The position numbers and the translations under genes were made by a program. From Solirubrobacteraceae bacterium (GTDB lineage Bacteria; Actinomycetota; Thermoleophilia; Solirubrobacterales; Solirubrobacteraceae), in assembly GCA_017882405.1 (NCBI GenBank), contig JADGPO010000143.1:1-64000 (forward strand): 64,000 nt of DNA. The letters are read 5' to 3'. The notes under the pieces are model-generated. The model was not told the DNA's origin. It saw nothing but the letters and a program-made list of their open reading frames with translations, and did no database searches. Positions 8,703 to 18,210 of this stretch are shown piece by piece; positions within the stretch are counted from its first letter, which is position 1, and each line of letters starts with the position of its first letter.

Positions 8703-9818
8703 GTGAAGATCACCGGGATCGAGCTCGAGCGCCTGCGCCTTCCCCTGGACCCGCCCTTCTTCGCCGCCTGGGACCCCGATCCACGGCGCGTCTTGGACGC
8801 CACGATCGTCCGCGTACGCACCGACGAAGGACTGACGGGGATCGGCAGCGGCGACACGATGAGCGGCTTTGGCGACTTCGAGCACCTGTTCGTGGGGCGC
8901 GAGGCACTGGAGCTGTCCGCCCACGCCCGCACGCTGGAGACGATCGCGTTTCACGCCGGGCGCTTCTGGCCGCTGGAGGCGGCGCTCTGGGACCTGGCCG
9001 GCAAGGCGCTCGGCGCGCCGGTGGCGACGCTGCTGGGCGGGGCGACGACGGAGCTCGCCGCCTACGCCTCGCTGGGGGAGCTGCGCACGGCGGAGCAGCG
9101 GGCGCAGGACGCCCACGCCCTCGTGGCCGCCGGCTTTCGTGCCGTCAAGGTGCGGATCGTGCGCGACCGGCTCGACGAGGGCATCGCGGTCGTGGCGGCG
9201 ATGCGTGACGCGGTGGGCGACGCCCTGGAGATCATGGTCGACCTCAACCAGTGGTGGCGCATGGCGGGCGACATCGCTCCCGGTCTGGGACCGCAGGGCG
9301 CCCGGCGCGTGATCGACCGCCTGGCCGAGCACGGTGTGCTGTGGGTGGAGGAGCCGCTGGCCGGAGACGACCTTGCCGGGATGGCGATGCTGCGCGCGCA
9401 GACGGGGGTGCGGATCGCCGGCGGCGAGATGGCTCGCGATTTCGATGAGCTGCGCCGAGCGCTGGAGCGCGACGCGCTGGACGTGGTGCAGCCCGACGTC
9501 GTGCTCGCGCTGGGCATCTCCGGGACCCGCACGCTGGCCGAGCTGGCGCTACGCCGCAATCGCTGGTTCACCCCCCACACCTGGACCAACGGGATCGGCG
9601 TGCTCGCCAACCTGCACGTCTGCTGCGGAGTCGGCGGCGGACCGTTCCTCGAGTTCCCCTACGACCCGCCCGGTTGGACGCCGGAGCGCCGCGACTTCAT
9701 GCTGGCCGAGCCGGTCGGGATCGACGCCGACGGGATGCTGCAGGTCGGCGACCGCCCCGGGCTGGGGATCGAGCTCGACGAGGAGGCGGTTGCCCACTAC
9801 CGCCTCGACCGGGCGTGA
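8703..9818 (+). CDS. Mandelate racemase / muconate lactonizing enzyme family protein (enolase superfamily)
   Basis: A 371-residue enolase-superfamily enzyme. It has an N-terminal capping domain (MKITGIELERLRLPL) and a barrel with the second-strand AVKVRI motif, and magnesium ligands in VDLNQWW, WVEEPL and AGGEMARD. A late HTWTNGIG segment supplies the catalytic His region. Family members abstract the proton alpha to a carboxylate (racemases, sugar-acid dehydratases, lactonising enzymes); the exact reaction cannot be assigned. The start is GTG. It is followed after four bases by a broken dehydrogenase gene, so it probably belonged to a longer catabolic operon. Confidence 0.85.
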   Translation: MKITGIELERLRLPLDPPFFAAWDPDPRRVLDATIVRVRTDEGLTGIGSGDTMSGFGDFEHLFVGREALELSAHARTLETIAFHAGRFWPLEAALWDLAGKALGAPVATLLGGATTELAAYASLGELRTAEQRAQDAHALVAAGFRAVKVRIVRDRLDEGIAVVAAMRDAVGDALEIMVDLNQWWRMAGDIAPGLGPQGARRVIDRLAEHGVLWVEEPLAGDDLAGMAMLRAQTGVRIAGGEMARDFDELRRALERDALDVVQPDVVLALGISGTRTLAELALRRNRWFTPHTWTNGIGVLANLHVCCGVGGGPFLEFPYDPPGWTPERRDFMLAEPVGIDADGMLQVGDRPGLGIELDEEAVAHYRLDRA

Positions 9819-9822
9819 GCCG

Positions 9823-9996
9823 ATGAGACGGCGCCGCCGCGTCGCGTTCGTCGGGCTGGGCCACATGGGCTCGCACATGTGCCGCCACGTGTGCACCTAC
9901 GGCCACCGGGTGACGGCGTTCGACCTCGACCGCAAGGCGGTGGCGCGCGCCACGCGAACCGTCGCCGGTCGTGGATCTGACACCGCCGCTCGATGT
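9823..9996 (+). pseudogene. 5' fragment of a 3-hydroxyisobutyrate/6-phosphogluconate-type dehydrogenase
   Basis: After the ATG the frame encodes a clean N-terminal Rossmann fold (VAFVGLGHMGSHMCRHV, then the VTAFDLDRKA second strand), typical of beta-hydroxyacid dehydrogenases. After about 50 residues similarity ends and the frame runs into the antisense of the HAL-like gene. The remaining 230 or so residues of the family are missing. It is a truncation product at the edge of the hut operon, probably from a deletion or rearrangement that joined two loci. Confidence 0.65.
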
Positions 9997-10056
9997 TTGA
10001 TCAGCGACGACCGGCCGCGCCACCCGCCCTCTACCCAATCGCGCCGTCGGCCAGGG

Positions 10057-11469
10057 TCAGTCCGGGATGCCCTCGCACAGGAGCCGGGCCAAGGCGGCCA
10101 GGTCGGGCCCGAGCGAGCGGCGCTGGACGATCGGCGGACACCGTGCGAGCACGTCGGCCAGGAGCGGCGCCAGCGCCGCCGTGGCCTCATGGCCGGTCTG
10201 GGCAAACGACTGGCCGGCGATCGCCGCCAGGCACGCCAGCGATCCGGCCACGAATCCGCGCACCCGATCGAACCGGTTCCAGGCGATGAACGCCGGTGAC
10301 GGGACGTCGTTCTGCCCCCACCCGCCGAGCCCCAGCAGCGTCGGGACGCATGCGCCGCGCGCCTCCTCGGCGTAGCCGGAGGCGGCCATCTGCAGGATCC
10401 CCAGGTTGGTGGAGTCAAAGCGCGGCAGTGCGCGGCGGCTGGTCTGCAGGCGATGCAGCTCGTGCTGGGCGATCTGGGTGAAGTCGGCCAGCATGAAGGT
10501 CAGCGCGTCGATCGCGGGGGCGGCCGTCCCCGAGTGAAAGCCGCCCGTCGACACGATGTCCCCGGCCGCCTCGTCGTCGAACAGGAACGTGGGGTTGTCC
10601 GACACCGCCCGCAGAGCGGTCTCGGCCACCTCGCGGCCCTGCGCGACCACGCGGTGGGCGTTGCCCAGCACGCGCGGCAGGATCCGGAAGCTGACCGGAG
10701 GCTGGGGATGCCCGGCCTCGTCTCGGTCGTCGCTGCCCGGGGGCGCAGCGCCCTCCAGCTGGTCGCGCAGCCCGGCCAGCGCGCGAGCCTGGTGCGGATC
10801 GCCCCACAGCTCGTCCAGGCGCGGGTGGTAGATCGTCGGCGAGACCCCGAAGGCGGCGGCTGCCAGTCCGAACACCGCCTCGGCGCGCGCCACCACGTGC
10901 TCGGCGGCCAACGTCGCGTCGGACACCAGCGCCGAAGCGCACGGCGAGCCGTTGATCAGCGCCATCGACTCCCTGAGCTGCAGGTCCCGCTCCGCACCGA
11001 GGTCGCCGAACACCCAGCCCAGGGCGACGATCTCGCCCGGGCCGCCGTGCCCGTAGCGGGGCACCTCGGGCAGCGGGCGCCCATCCAGCCGCGCGGCCAC
11101 CGCCTCCAGGAGCCCCGCGGTCACGCCGGCATGTCCCTCGATCATGTTGGCCAGCCGCGCCAGCACGATCCCGCGGACCACGCGCCGGGGCAGCGTCTCG
11201 GACCCGAATGACACCGCGCTCTGCATGCCGCGCGCGTAGTCACGCTGGTCGGCCTCGCTCAGCGGGCGGTCCGAGCCGTCGCCCGCGTGCACGTTGACCC
11301 CGTAGAAGCGGCGGCCCGGGTTGGCCGCCAGGAAGTCCAGGAACTGCCGGCGACGGCGGTCCACCTCCGCCAGCGTCTCCGCCTCGACGGCCACTGGCTC
11401 CTCCTCCCAGGCGGCGCGCCGGAACGCGTCCACGTCGATGTCCGCGCGACGCGCGAGCACGACCGTCAT
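10057..11469 (-). CDS. HAL/PAL-superfamily lyase-like protein 1, no MIO triad
   Basis: A 470-residue member of the histidine/phenylalanine ammonia-lyase fold. It has the FYGVNV loop (Tyr56), MALINGSPCAS, a VSFRILPRV segment where HutH has YSLRCQPQV, and the NPTFLFDDEA and GGFHSGT blocks. The MIO cofactor of classical lyases forms from Ala-Ser-Gly in a GSxGASGDL context. Here the aligned stretch (residues 140-149) is GHGGPGEIVA, with no Ser and apparently one residue fewer. It is the last gene of the hut-like operon and overlaps hutF by four bases. It is unlikely to be a classical HutH. A lyase for a substrate with a better leaving group (trimethylamine from a histidine betaine, as in ergothionase) is an inference. 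Confidence 0.72.
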   Translation of the reverse strand: MTVVLARRADIDVDAFRRAAWEEEPVAVEAETLAEVDRRRRQFLDFLAANPGRRFYGVNVHAGDGSDRPLSEADQRDYARGMQSAVSFGSETLPRRVVRGIVLARLANMIEGHAGVTAGLLEAVAARLDGRPLPEVPRYGHGGPGEIVALGWVFGDLGAERDLQLRESMALINGSPCASALVSDATLAAEHVVARAEAVFGLAAAAFGVSPTIYHPRLDELWGDPHQARALAGLRDQLEGAAPPGSDDRDEAGHPQPPVSFRILPRVLGNAHRVVAQGREVAETALRAVSDNPTFLFDDEAAGDIVSTGGFHSGTAAPAIDALTFMLADFTQIAQHELHRLQTSRRALPRFDSTNLGILQMAASGYAEEARGACVPTLLGLGGWGQNDVPSPAFIAWNRFDRVRGFVAGSLACLAAIAGQSFAQTGHEATAALAPLLADVLARCPPIVQRRSLGPDLAALARLLCEGIPD

Positions 11470-12602
11470 CGGCGCGTGCCGACCCCGCCGCTCACCACCG
11501 CCGCGCAGGCGCACGTGGCCAGCGCCAGCGGCAGGTCCTGCTCGGCCACGCCCACCAGGTCGGGATGGTCCAGATTCAGCTCGACCCGGCCGGCTTCCCC
11601 GTGCTCCAGACCCAGGCTGGCCCGGCCGTTGACAACCATCTGCCCCCACAGATCGCCACCGGCGGCCGCCAGCAGGGCATCGCGAGTGTGGCCCTCGCGG
11701 CGAGCGAGGGTCTCCAGCTCGCGCAGCTCTTCGAACGGGTCGATCCGGATCTGCTCGTCGGTGCCGATCGCCAGGCGCACCCCGGCGTCGCGATAGCGCA
11801 GCCCCGGCAGGAAGCCGTCGCCGAGGTTGCCCTCGGTCGTCGGGCAGGTCACGACGATCGACTCCGACTCGGCCAGTCGCGAGATGTCGTTGTCGTCGAC
11901 CCAGATCGCGTGTACGACGCTCGTCCGCGGTCCGAGGAAGCCGGTGCGGTGCAGCAGCTCGATCGGGGAGCAGCCGTGCTCGGCCTCGATCTCCTCGAGC
12001 TCGCGGCCCTGCTCGGAGGCGTGCACGTGACGCACCAGATCGTGCTCATCGGCATAGCGGGCGATTGCCGACAGCCAGTCCGCGGGGACGGCACGCGTGC
12101 TGTGTGCCGCCACGCCGACGTGACACCCCGGGCGAGAGGACGCCCAGTCGCGCAGGGCATCCACGCGCGCGAGGAAGGTCTCCACCTCCGGGTCGCAGAA
12201 GCGCCGCTGGCCCTCGGTGGGAGGCTGCCGCGGCCCACCACGGTGATAGGCGGCGGGCAGGAGCGTGATCTCCAGTCCGTTGCCCAGCGCCGCCTCGGCG
12301 AGCGCGATCGCCATCGCGTTGGGCTCCGAGTAAGGAGTGCCGTCGGGCTGGTGATGGACGTAGTGGAACTCCCCCACCGCGCCGTAGCCCGCCGCCGCCA
12401 TCTGCCCGTAGACGCGATCGCCCACGGCGCGCATCGACTCGGGGTCGTGGCTGGAGGCCAGTGCGTACATCGCGGTGCGCCAGCTCCAGAAGTCGGAATC
12501 GGACCCCCGCCCACCCAGCCGCTCACCGATCCCCCGCAGGTCCAGCTGGAACGCGTGGCTGTGGGCGTTGGCCATCGCGCGCACCGACGCGCGGCGGTTC
12601 AC
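11466..12602 (-). CDS. hutF: Formimidoylglutamate deiminase (HutF-like), short N-terminus
   Basis: A 378-residue amidohydrolase that converts N-formimidoyl-glutamate to N-formyl-glutamate. Hallmarks are ANAHSHAFQ (metal His14 and His16), DFWSWRTAMYALA, VAAHSTRAVP, VRHVHASEQ, VVTCPTTEGNLGDG and GTDEQIRIDPFEELRELE. Typical HutF proteins have some 50-60 extra residues forming an N-terminal beta-sandwich; here the protein starts almost at the first metal motif. ATG 12602 overlaps the hutI stop (ATGA) and the 3' end overlaps the HAL-like gene, so it is translationally coupled on both sides. No hutG (formylglutamate amidohydrolase) is in the window. Confidence 0.86.
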   Translation of the reverse strand: MNRRASVRAMANAHSHAFQLDLRGIGERLGGRGSDSDFWSWRTAMYALASSHDPESMRAVGDRVYGQMAAAGYGAVGEFHYVHHQPDGTPYSEPNAMAIALAEAALGNGLEITLLPAAYHRGGPRQPPTEGQRRFCDPEVETFLARVDALRDWASSRPGCHVGVAAHSTRAVPADWLSAIARYADEHDLVRHVHASEQGRELEEIEAEHGCSPIELLHRTGFLGPRTSVVHAIWVDDNDISRLAESESIVVTCPTTEGNLGDGFLPGLRYRDAGVRLAIGTDEQIRIDPFEELRELETLARREGHTRDALLAAAGGDLWGQMVVNGRASLGLEHGEAGRVELNLDHPDLVGVAEQDLPLALATCACAAVVSGGVGTRR

Positions 12603-13855
12603 GGCCGCCCCTCGATCCGCGCCGCGGCCGCCTCGTCACGCACGTACACCGGCTCCCCCTCCACGAACGCGATCGCCACCGGATTGCGCGCGAAGCGATA
12701 GGCGAGCATCTCGGCCAGCCCGTCGAGCAGCAGCAGATCGGCGCGCTTGCCCACCTCGATCGACCCCCGGTCGTGGTGCAGGTCGAGCACCCAGGCGGCG
12801 TTCAAGGTGGCCGCTCCCAGCAGCTCGCGCACGCTCAGCCCGTACAGGCGGGCGGCCAGCCCGAGGACGACCGGCATCGAGAACACGGGGGCCGTGCCGG
12901 GATTGCCGTCGGTGGCCAGCACCACGATCGCGCCCGCATCGACCAGCGCACGGGCCGGCGCCCGGTGCTCGGCGCCCAGGAACTCGGCCGCCGGCAGCAG
13001 TACGGCGGCGCACGGGGCGGCGGCCAGCGGCGCGATGTCGTCGGCGTGCATCGTCGACAGATGGTCGACCGAGCGCGCTCCCGCCTCCAGCGCCACCGGC
13101 ACCGAGCGATAGCCCCCGAACTGCTCGACGTGGCAGCGCAGAGCCAGCCCGGCCGCGGCCGCCAGCTGCCCCATCAGCTCCAGGTGCTCGTTGCCGAACG
13201 CGACGGACTCGACGAAGATGTCGAAGGCCGAGACCGTTCCGGGCGCCAGCACCTCCGGCATCATCGACTCCACCTCGGCGATCCACCCGTCGGCCGTCCA
13301 GCCGTCGGGCACCGCATGGGCCAGCAGCGCGGTCGACAGCGTGGTCTGAGCGACCTGCCCGTCCAGCTCGTGAGCGAGGCGCTGCGCCCGCAGCTCGCCC
13401 TCGCGCGACAGCCCGTAGCCGGACTTGCACTCGAACGACGTGGTCCCGGCGGCCAGCATCTCGGCGGCCACCGCGCGCGACTGGGCGAGCACCTGCTCGT
13501 CGGTGGCCTGCGCCAGCGCACGGGCGGACGCGCGGATGCCGCCACCGCTGCGGGAGATCTCCTCGTAGGGCACCCCGCGGAGCTTCTGCTCGTACTCCCC
13601 TGCCCGCCACCCGGCGAACGGCAGGTGGGTATGGCAGTCTACGAACCCGGGCACCAGCGCGCAGCCGGTCGCGTCGATGGTCAGCTCGGCGCGCCCCTCG
13701 CCCTCCAGCGCCACGATCCGTCCGCGCTCGATCATCAGGCCGCCCGGGGCCAGCGTCTGCGCGTTGAGCTCCTCGCCCCGCAGGTGGGACAGACGGTCGG
13801 CGGGCGGGCGCAGCACCTGCTCGGCGCCGACGATCGAGACCGAGCGCGCGCTCAA
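12599..13855 (-). CDS. hutI: Imidazolonepropionase
   Basis: Hydrolyses imidazolone-5-propionate to N-formimidoyl-glutamate in histidine breakdown. The 418-residue chain has FVDCHTHLPFAGWR (metal His pair), SGGGI, ECKSGYGL, RCHVEQF, DHLSTMHADD and ATDGNPGTAP, all standard HutI motifs. The start is a judgement: TTG at 13855 gives the usual length and has GGGAG upstream. The only in-frame ATG (13978) would overlap hutU by 56 bases and add residues without family character. It overlaps hutF by four bases. The substrate could also be a thio-analogue if the pathway serves ergothioneine, but nothing in the sequence proves that. Confidence 0.88.
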   Translation of the reverse strand: MSARSVSIVGAEQVLRPPADRLSHLRGEELNAQTLAPGGLMIERGRIVALEGEGRAELTIDATGCALVPGFVDCHTHLPFAGWRAGEYEQKLRGVPYEEISRSGGGIRASARALAQATDEQVLAQSRAVAAEMLAAGTTSFECKSGYGLSREGELRAQRLAHELDGQVAQTTLSTALLAHAVPDGWTADGWIAEVESMMPEVLAPGTVSAFDIFVESVAFGNEHLELMGQLAAAAGLALRCHVEQFGGYRSVPVALEAGARSVDHLSTMHADDIAPLAAAPCAAVLLPAAEFLGAEHRAPARALVDAGAIVVLATDGNPGTAPVFSMPVVLGLAARLYGLSVRELLGAATLNAAWVLDLHHDRGSIEVGKRADLLLLDGLAEMLAYRFARNPVAIAFVEGEPVYVRDEAAAARIEGRP

Positions 13856-13922
13856 CGCCGGTCTGCTCCCACTGATCGCCGACGCTCGCCATCCAGGCTC
13901 GCCTGATTGTCGGCGGCGGGAG

Positions 13923-15560
13923 TCATCCGGCTGGGTCGAGCATCGGCATCGCCACCCCCATGCGGCGGGCGGTGTCAAGCGCCTGCTCGTAGCCGGCGTC
14001 GGCGTGACGCACCACGCCCAGCGCGGGGTCGGCGGTCAGCGTGCGGCGCACGCGCTCGCCCGCCTCGGGCGTGCCGTCGGCGACCACCACCTGGCCGGCG
14101 TGGATCGACTTGCCCATGCCGACCCCACCGCCGTGGTGGATCGACACCCAGCTGGCGCCGCACGCGGTCATCAGCATCGCGTTGAGCAGCGGCCAGTCGG
14201 CGACCGCGTCGGAGCCATCGCGCATCGCCTCGGTCTCGCGCTCGGGCGAGGCGACCGAGCCGCAGTCCAGATGGTCGCGGCCGATCACGATCGGCCCCTT
14301 CAGCTCACCGGAGGCGACCATCTCGTTGAAGCGCGCGCCGGCCTTGTCGCGCTCGCCGTAGCCCAGCCAGCAGATCCGCGCCGGCAGGCCCTGGAAGCGC
14401 ACCCGCTCGGAGGCCAGCTGGATCCAGCGCGCGATGTGCTCCTGATCGCCGAACAGGTCGAGGATCGCGCGGTCGGTGGCGTGGATGTCGGCCGGGTCGC
14501 CCGACAGCGCCACCCAGCGAAACGGTCCCTTGCCCTCGCAGAACAGCGGACGGATGTAGGCCGGCACGAACCCGGGATAGGCGAACGCGTCGCGGTCGCC
14601 GTGCTCGGCCGCCAGGCCCCGCAGCGCGTTGCCGTAGTCAAACGCCTCCGCTCCCGCCTGTTGCAGCGCCCGGATCGCGCCCACGTGGATCACCGCGCTC
14701 TCCCCCACGCGGCGAAGGTAATCGTCGGGATCGGAGCGGCGCAGCGCCTGCGCCTGCTCGACCGTCAGCCCGGCGGGCACGTAGCCGTTGAGCGGGTCGT
14801 GGGCGCTGGTCTGATCGGTGACGATGTCTACCTGCACCCCGCGGCGGACCAGCTCGGGCAGGACCTCGGCGGCATTGCCGGCCAGTCCGATCGACAGCGC
14901 GCGGCGCTCGCGGCGGGCCACGTCGAGCCTGCGCAGCGCGTCGTCGAGGTCGGCGGCCCGCTCGTCCAGGTAGCCGGTCTCGATTCGCCGCTCGATCCGC
15001 TGCAGATCGACCTCCACGCACAACGCCGCACCGTCGAGCATGCCTATTGCCAGCGGCTGCGCGCCGCCCATCCCGCCGAGGCCGGCGGTCACCACCAGCC
15101 GGCCGGCCAGCGTCCCGCCGAAGCGCTTGCGTGCAGCGGCGGCGAAGGTCTCGTAGGTGCCCTGCAGGATCCCCTGGCTGCCGATGTAGATCCAGGAGCC
15201 GGCCGTCATCTGCCCGTACATCATCAGCCCGGCGGCGTCGAGCTCGCGGAACTTCTCCCAGGTCGCCCACTGCGGCACCAGGTTGGAGTTGGCGATCAGC
15301 ACGCGCGGGGCCCGGTCGTGGGTCTCGAACACCGCAACCGGTTTTCCGGACTGCACCAGCAGCGTCTGCTCGTCCCCCAGCCGCCGCAGCTCGCGCTCGA
15401 TCGTGTGGTAGCTGGACCAGTTGCGCGCCGCCTTGCCGATCCCGCCGTAGACGACCAGCTCGGCCGGGTTCTCGGCCACGTCGGGATGCAGGTTGTTGCG
15501 CAGCATCCGCAGCGCCGCCTCCTGCTGCCAGCCTCGACATTCCATCGCGCGTGCGCTCAT
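13923..15560 (-). CDS. hutU: Urocanate hydratase (urocanase family)
   Basis: A 545-residue urocanase that adds water to urocanate using tightly bound NAD as electrophile. Conserved blocks are visible throughout: [73 protein letters not shown] and [13 protein letters not shown]. It starts with ATG and follows the ornithine-cyclodeaminase-like gene after 45 bases. Bacterial thiourocanate hydratase is a urocanase homologue, so in a locus with MIO-less HAL homologues the substrate might be thiourocanate instead of, or as well as, urocanate. That is an inference from context only. Confidence 0.9.
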   Translation of the reverse strand: MSARAMECRGWQQEAALRMLRNNLHPDVAENPAELVVYGGIGKAARNWSSYHTIERELRRLGDEQTLLVQSGKPVAVFETHDRAPRVLIANSNLVPQWATWEKFRELDAAGLMMYGQMTAGSWIYIGSQGILQGTYETFAAAARKRFGGTLAGRLVVTAGLGGMGGAQPLAIGMLDGAALCVEVDLQRIERRIETGYLDERAADLDDALRRLDVARRERRALSIGLAGNAAEVLPELVRRGVQVDIVTDQTSAHDPLNGYVPAGLTVEQAQALRRSDPDDYLRRVGESAVIHVGAIRALQQAGAEAFDYGNALRGLAAEHGDRDAFAYPGFVPAYIRPLFCEGKGPFRWVALSGDPADIHATDRAILDLFGDQEHIARWIQLASERVRFQGLPARICWLGYGERDKAGARFNEMVASGELKGPIVIGRDHLDCGSVASPERETEAMRDGSDAVADWPLLNAMLMTACGASWVSIHHGGGVGMGKSIHAGQVVVADGTPEAGERVRRTLTADPALGVVRHADAGYEQALDTARRMGVAMPMLDPAG

Positions 15561-15605
15561 CCGGCCCGCACGCTACCGCAGCATCTGCTCCGGCGCCCGA
15601 ACGCC

Positions 15606-16604
15606 TCAGCGATACGGCAGCTGCATCCCGAGGGGCGGGCGGGACGGATCCCGGGCCTTGGCCAGCAGCGCCTCGCCGAGCGCAACGTCGGTGATCGAGA
15701 GGCCCCGATGCCAGAACAGGATCGTCTCCTCAGCTCGCTCGCGCCCGCGCTTGGCGCCGGCCACGATCTCGCCCAGCTCGGCGTGCAGGTTCTCGCGCGT
15801 GAGGCGTCCCGAGTCGACGTGGGCTCGCAGCGCGCCGAGCGGGCCGCTGCCGGCCTGGCCCCAGTCGTCGACGACGATCATGTCCATGATGTCGGTGAGC
15901 GACAGCTCGACGGCGCTGACCGTCCCGTAGGGCACGACGAGCGATCCCGGCGCGATCCATTCGGTGCGCAGCAGCGGCGTGGGCTCGGTCAGCCGGCTGG
16001 CCTCCACCACCACATCGGCGCCGCGCACGCACTCCTCCCAGCTCTCGACCGCCCGCACCTCGCAGTTCACTTCCTCACGGAGCCGCGCGGCGAACCCCTC
16101 GCGGCTGTCGGGCCGGCGCGAGTGCACGCGGATCTCCTGGAGCTGGGGCAGAACCCGGGCCAGCAGGCGCACGTTCCAGTAGGCGGTGCCACGCGCGCCG
16201 ATGTGGCCGAGCACCCGAGCGTTGCGGCAGGCCAGCTGCTCGGCGCCGATCGCGGTCACCGCGCCGGTGCGCATCTCGGTGATCGCGGTGGCATCGAGAA
16301 TTGCCGCCGGCACCCCCGTGAGCGGGTCCATGAGCAGCAGGAGCGCCAGCTCGGAGGGCAGCCCGAGGCGGTGGTTCTCGACGTAGTCGCCAACCACCTT
16401 GACCCCGGCGTGCTCGGGCGTGGCGCCGCGCAGCACGTTGAAGTGGCCGTTGGCGCCGCGCGGGAACAGGTGGGTTCGCGGCTCGATCACCGTCTCGCCG
16501 CGACCCTGCGCCGCCAGCACCGAGCGCACCGCGTCGAGGATCTCCTCGTCGGTCAGCGCCAGCGCGTCGACGTCGGCGCCGTTGAGATAGGTGAGCTCGA
16601 GCAC
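15606..16604 (-). CDS. Ornithine cyclodeaminase / mu-crystallin family oxidoreductase
   Basis: A 332-residue protein of the OCD/mu-crystallin fold, an NAD(P)-dependent family that includes ornithine cyclodeaminases, ketimine reductases and imino-acid reductases. Family signs are GVKVVGDYVENH, MDPLTGVPAAILDATAITEMRTGAVTAIGA (quoted in parts: ILDATAITEMRTGA), ARVLGHIGARGTA as the Rossmann glycine loop, and GADVVVEASRLTEPTPL. It lies two bases after HAL-like 2 and upstream of hutU, inside one operon, which is unusual for histidine utilisation. It may reduce an imine formed from a side product. The real substrate is unknown. Confidence 0.8.
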   Translation of the reverse strand: MLELTYLNGADVDALALTDEEILDAVRSVLAAQGRGETVIEPRTHLFPRGANGHFNVLRGATPEHAGVKVVGDYVENHRLGLPSELALLLLMDPLTGVPAAILDATAITEMRTGAVTAIGAEQLACRNARVLGHIGARGTAYWNVRLLARVLPQLQEIRVHSRRPDSREGFAARLREEVNCEVRAVESWEECVRGADVVVEASRLTEPTPLLRTEWIAPGSLVVPYGTVSAVELSLTDIMDMIVVDDWGQAGSGPLGALRAHVDSGRLTRENLHAELGEIVAGAKRGRERAEETILFWHRGLSITDVALGEALLAKARDPSRPPLGMQLPYR

Positions 16605-16606
16605 GG

Positions 16607-18163
16607 TCAGCCGCCTGCGCCTGCGCCGGCGCCTGTGAGCGCCGCGTCGACACGCTGCAGCAGCTCGCGGTCAGACCCCAGCGCCGCCGCTGCCAACCGC
16701 TCGACGTCGGGACCGAGCGCGCGGTCGTCCTCGAGCCCGGCGACGGTCTCGCGCACGCACCGGTAGGCCACCTCGGTGCCCGCGCCCAGCCGATCAATGG
16801 CCGCGGCGTCGACCGCCTGCGCGGCCACCAGCAGCTCGACGGCCACGAGCAAGCGCAGACGCTGAAGCTGCTCCCCGAGCCGCAGGGCGCCCTGGGCGGC
16901 TCCGGTCGAGTCGTCCTCCACCCCGTCGGCGCCGACCGTCGGATGCACCGACAGGGGCGCCGCGCGATGGCGGATCTCGAGCGTCAGTGCCTGGGCGGTC
17001 TTGGTCAGCGGCGCCATGCCCGAGTGCGACGGAAGCGACGAGTCGGTGCCGCCGAGGTTCTGCGGCAGGCCGCTCAGCCGGCTGACCTTCAGCCGCGCCT
17101 GGCGCTCGGTGATGGTGGCCGCCACCTGGGCGATCGCGATCGCCGCGGCGTCGAGCGTCATCGCCAGAGCGGGGACGTGGAAGTTGCCGTTGGAGAGGAT
17201 CGCGTCGTCGTCGGCGAGCACGACCGGGTTGTCGGCGGCGCCGGTGAGCTCGGGTTCGAGCGCCTGCGCGAGCAACTCGAGCGCGAAGCGCAGCGAGCCG
17301 TTGACCTGACTGGCGCAGCGAAAGCTCAGCGGGTCCTGGAGCCGGCGCGCCGCGCCTGGCTCGGTGAGCGCGCCGCCGGCCAGCAGCGCGCGGAGCCCGT
17401 CGGCCGCCCACCGCTGCCCGGGCGCCGGGCGAGCATCGACGACCCGCGGGTCAAGCGGCGTGAGGTTCGCGCGAAAGCCCTCCATCGAGAGCGCCGCCGC
17501 GACCTGGGTGGCCCGCAGCCACGCCTCGGCGTCCACGAGCGCAAGGGCGGCCGCCCCGATCGACACGGCCGAGCTGGAGCAGATCGCCAGCCCGTCCTTG
17601 GCGCCCAGGACGACCGGCGTGAGGCCGGCGGCAGCCAGGGCCTGCCCGGCCGGGACGAACTTCCCGCCGTGCTCCGCCTCCCCCTCTCCGATCAGGCCCA
17701 GCCCGAGGTGGGCCATCATGCACAGATCGGCGGCGCCGATCGAGCCGCTGCGGGGAATGCGGGGATGAACTCCGGCGTTGAGAAGCGCTGCCAGACCGTC
17801 GGCCACGGGCTCGCCGGCCCCGGCGCCGCCCGCGCACAGGCCGTTGAGGCGGACGACCATCGCCGCGCGGGTGAGCTCGCGGCTGAGCGGCTCGCCGACC
17901 GAGGTCGCCCGTCCGCGCAACGTGCGCAGCGAGAACTCGGCCGCTTCGGCACCGTCGACGGCGTCGACCACCCGATGTCCGAGCCCGGTTGTCATGCCGT
18001 ACACCGGCCGGCCCGACGCTGCAGCCCGGGCGACCGTCGCGGCGGCCGCTTGGATGCGCCCCCGGGCGGCAGCGTCGATCGTCACCGGCGCCTCGTCGCG
18101 GGCCACGGCGGCCAGCGCCTCGGGTGCAAGATCGCGACCGGTGATGACGACGGGGGCGGGCAT
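16607..18163 (-). CDS. HAL/PAL-superfamily lyase-like protein 2, no MIO triad
   Basis: A 518-residue protein of the histidine ammonia-lyase fold and first gene of the minus-strand hut-like operon. Shared blocks are VYGMTTGLGHR (Tyr55), QDPLSFRCASQVNGS, LTGAADNPVV, LSNGNFHVPALAM and, near the end, PTVGADGVEDDST. At the MIO position residues 140-147 read GSIGAADL where HutH has GSxGASGDL: the Ser-Gly is replaced and one residue is missing. The active-site Asn loop (LLNGTQ in HutH) is CSSSA. So the fold is kept but MIO chemistry is not. A trimethylamine-eliminating or other MIO-independent lyase is the favoured inference. The start codon is 47 bases from the divergent HAL-like 3 gene. Confidence 0.75.
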   Translation of the reverse strand: MPAPVVITGRDLAPEALAAVARDEAPVTIDAAARGRIQAAAATVARAAASGRPVYGMTTGLGHRVVDAVDGAEAAEFSLRTLRGRATSVGEPLSRELTRAAMVVRLNGLCAGGAGAGEPVADGLAALLNAGVHPRIPRSGSIGAADLCMMAHLGLGLIGEGEAEHGGKFVPAGQALAAAGLTPVVLGAKDGLAICSSSAVSIGAAALALVDAEAWLRATQVAAALSMEGFRANLTPLDPRVVDARPAPGQRWAADGLRALLAGGALTEPGAARRLQDPLSFRCASQVNGSLRFALELLAQALEPELTGAADNPVVLADDDAILSNGNFHVPALAMTLDAAAIAIAQVAATITERQARLKVSRLSGLPQNLGGTDSSLPSHSGMAPLTKTAQALTLEIRHRAAPLSVHPTVGADGVEDDSTGAAQGALRLGEQLQRLRLLVAVELLVAAQAVDAAAIDRLGAGTEVAYRCVRETVAGLEDDRALGPDVERLAAAALGSDRELLQRVDAALTGAGAGAGG

Positions 18164-18210
18164 CGACCCGACGATACTGCGCGATGTGCACCCGTTTAGA
18201 GTGCCCCACC

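Noticed and set aside
13677..16766. 1029-codon plus-strand open frame
   Set aside because: It is antisense to hutI, hutU and the ornithine-cyclodeaminase-like gene, all with clear motifs. The translation is low in hydrophobic order and matches nothing.
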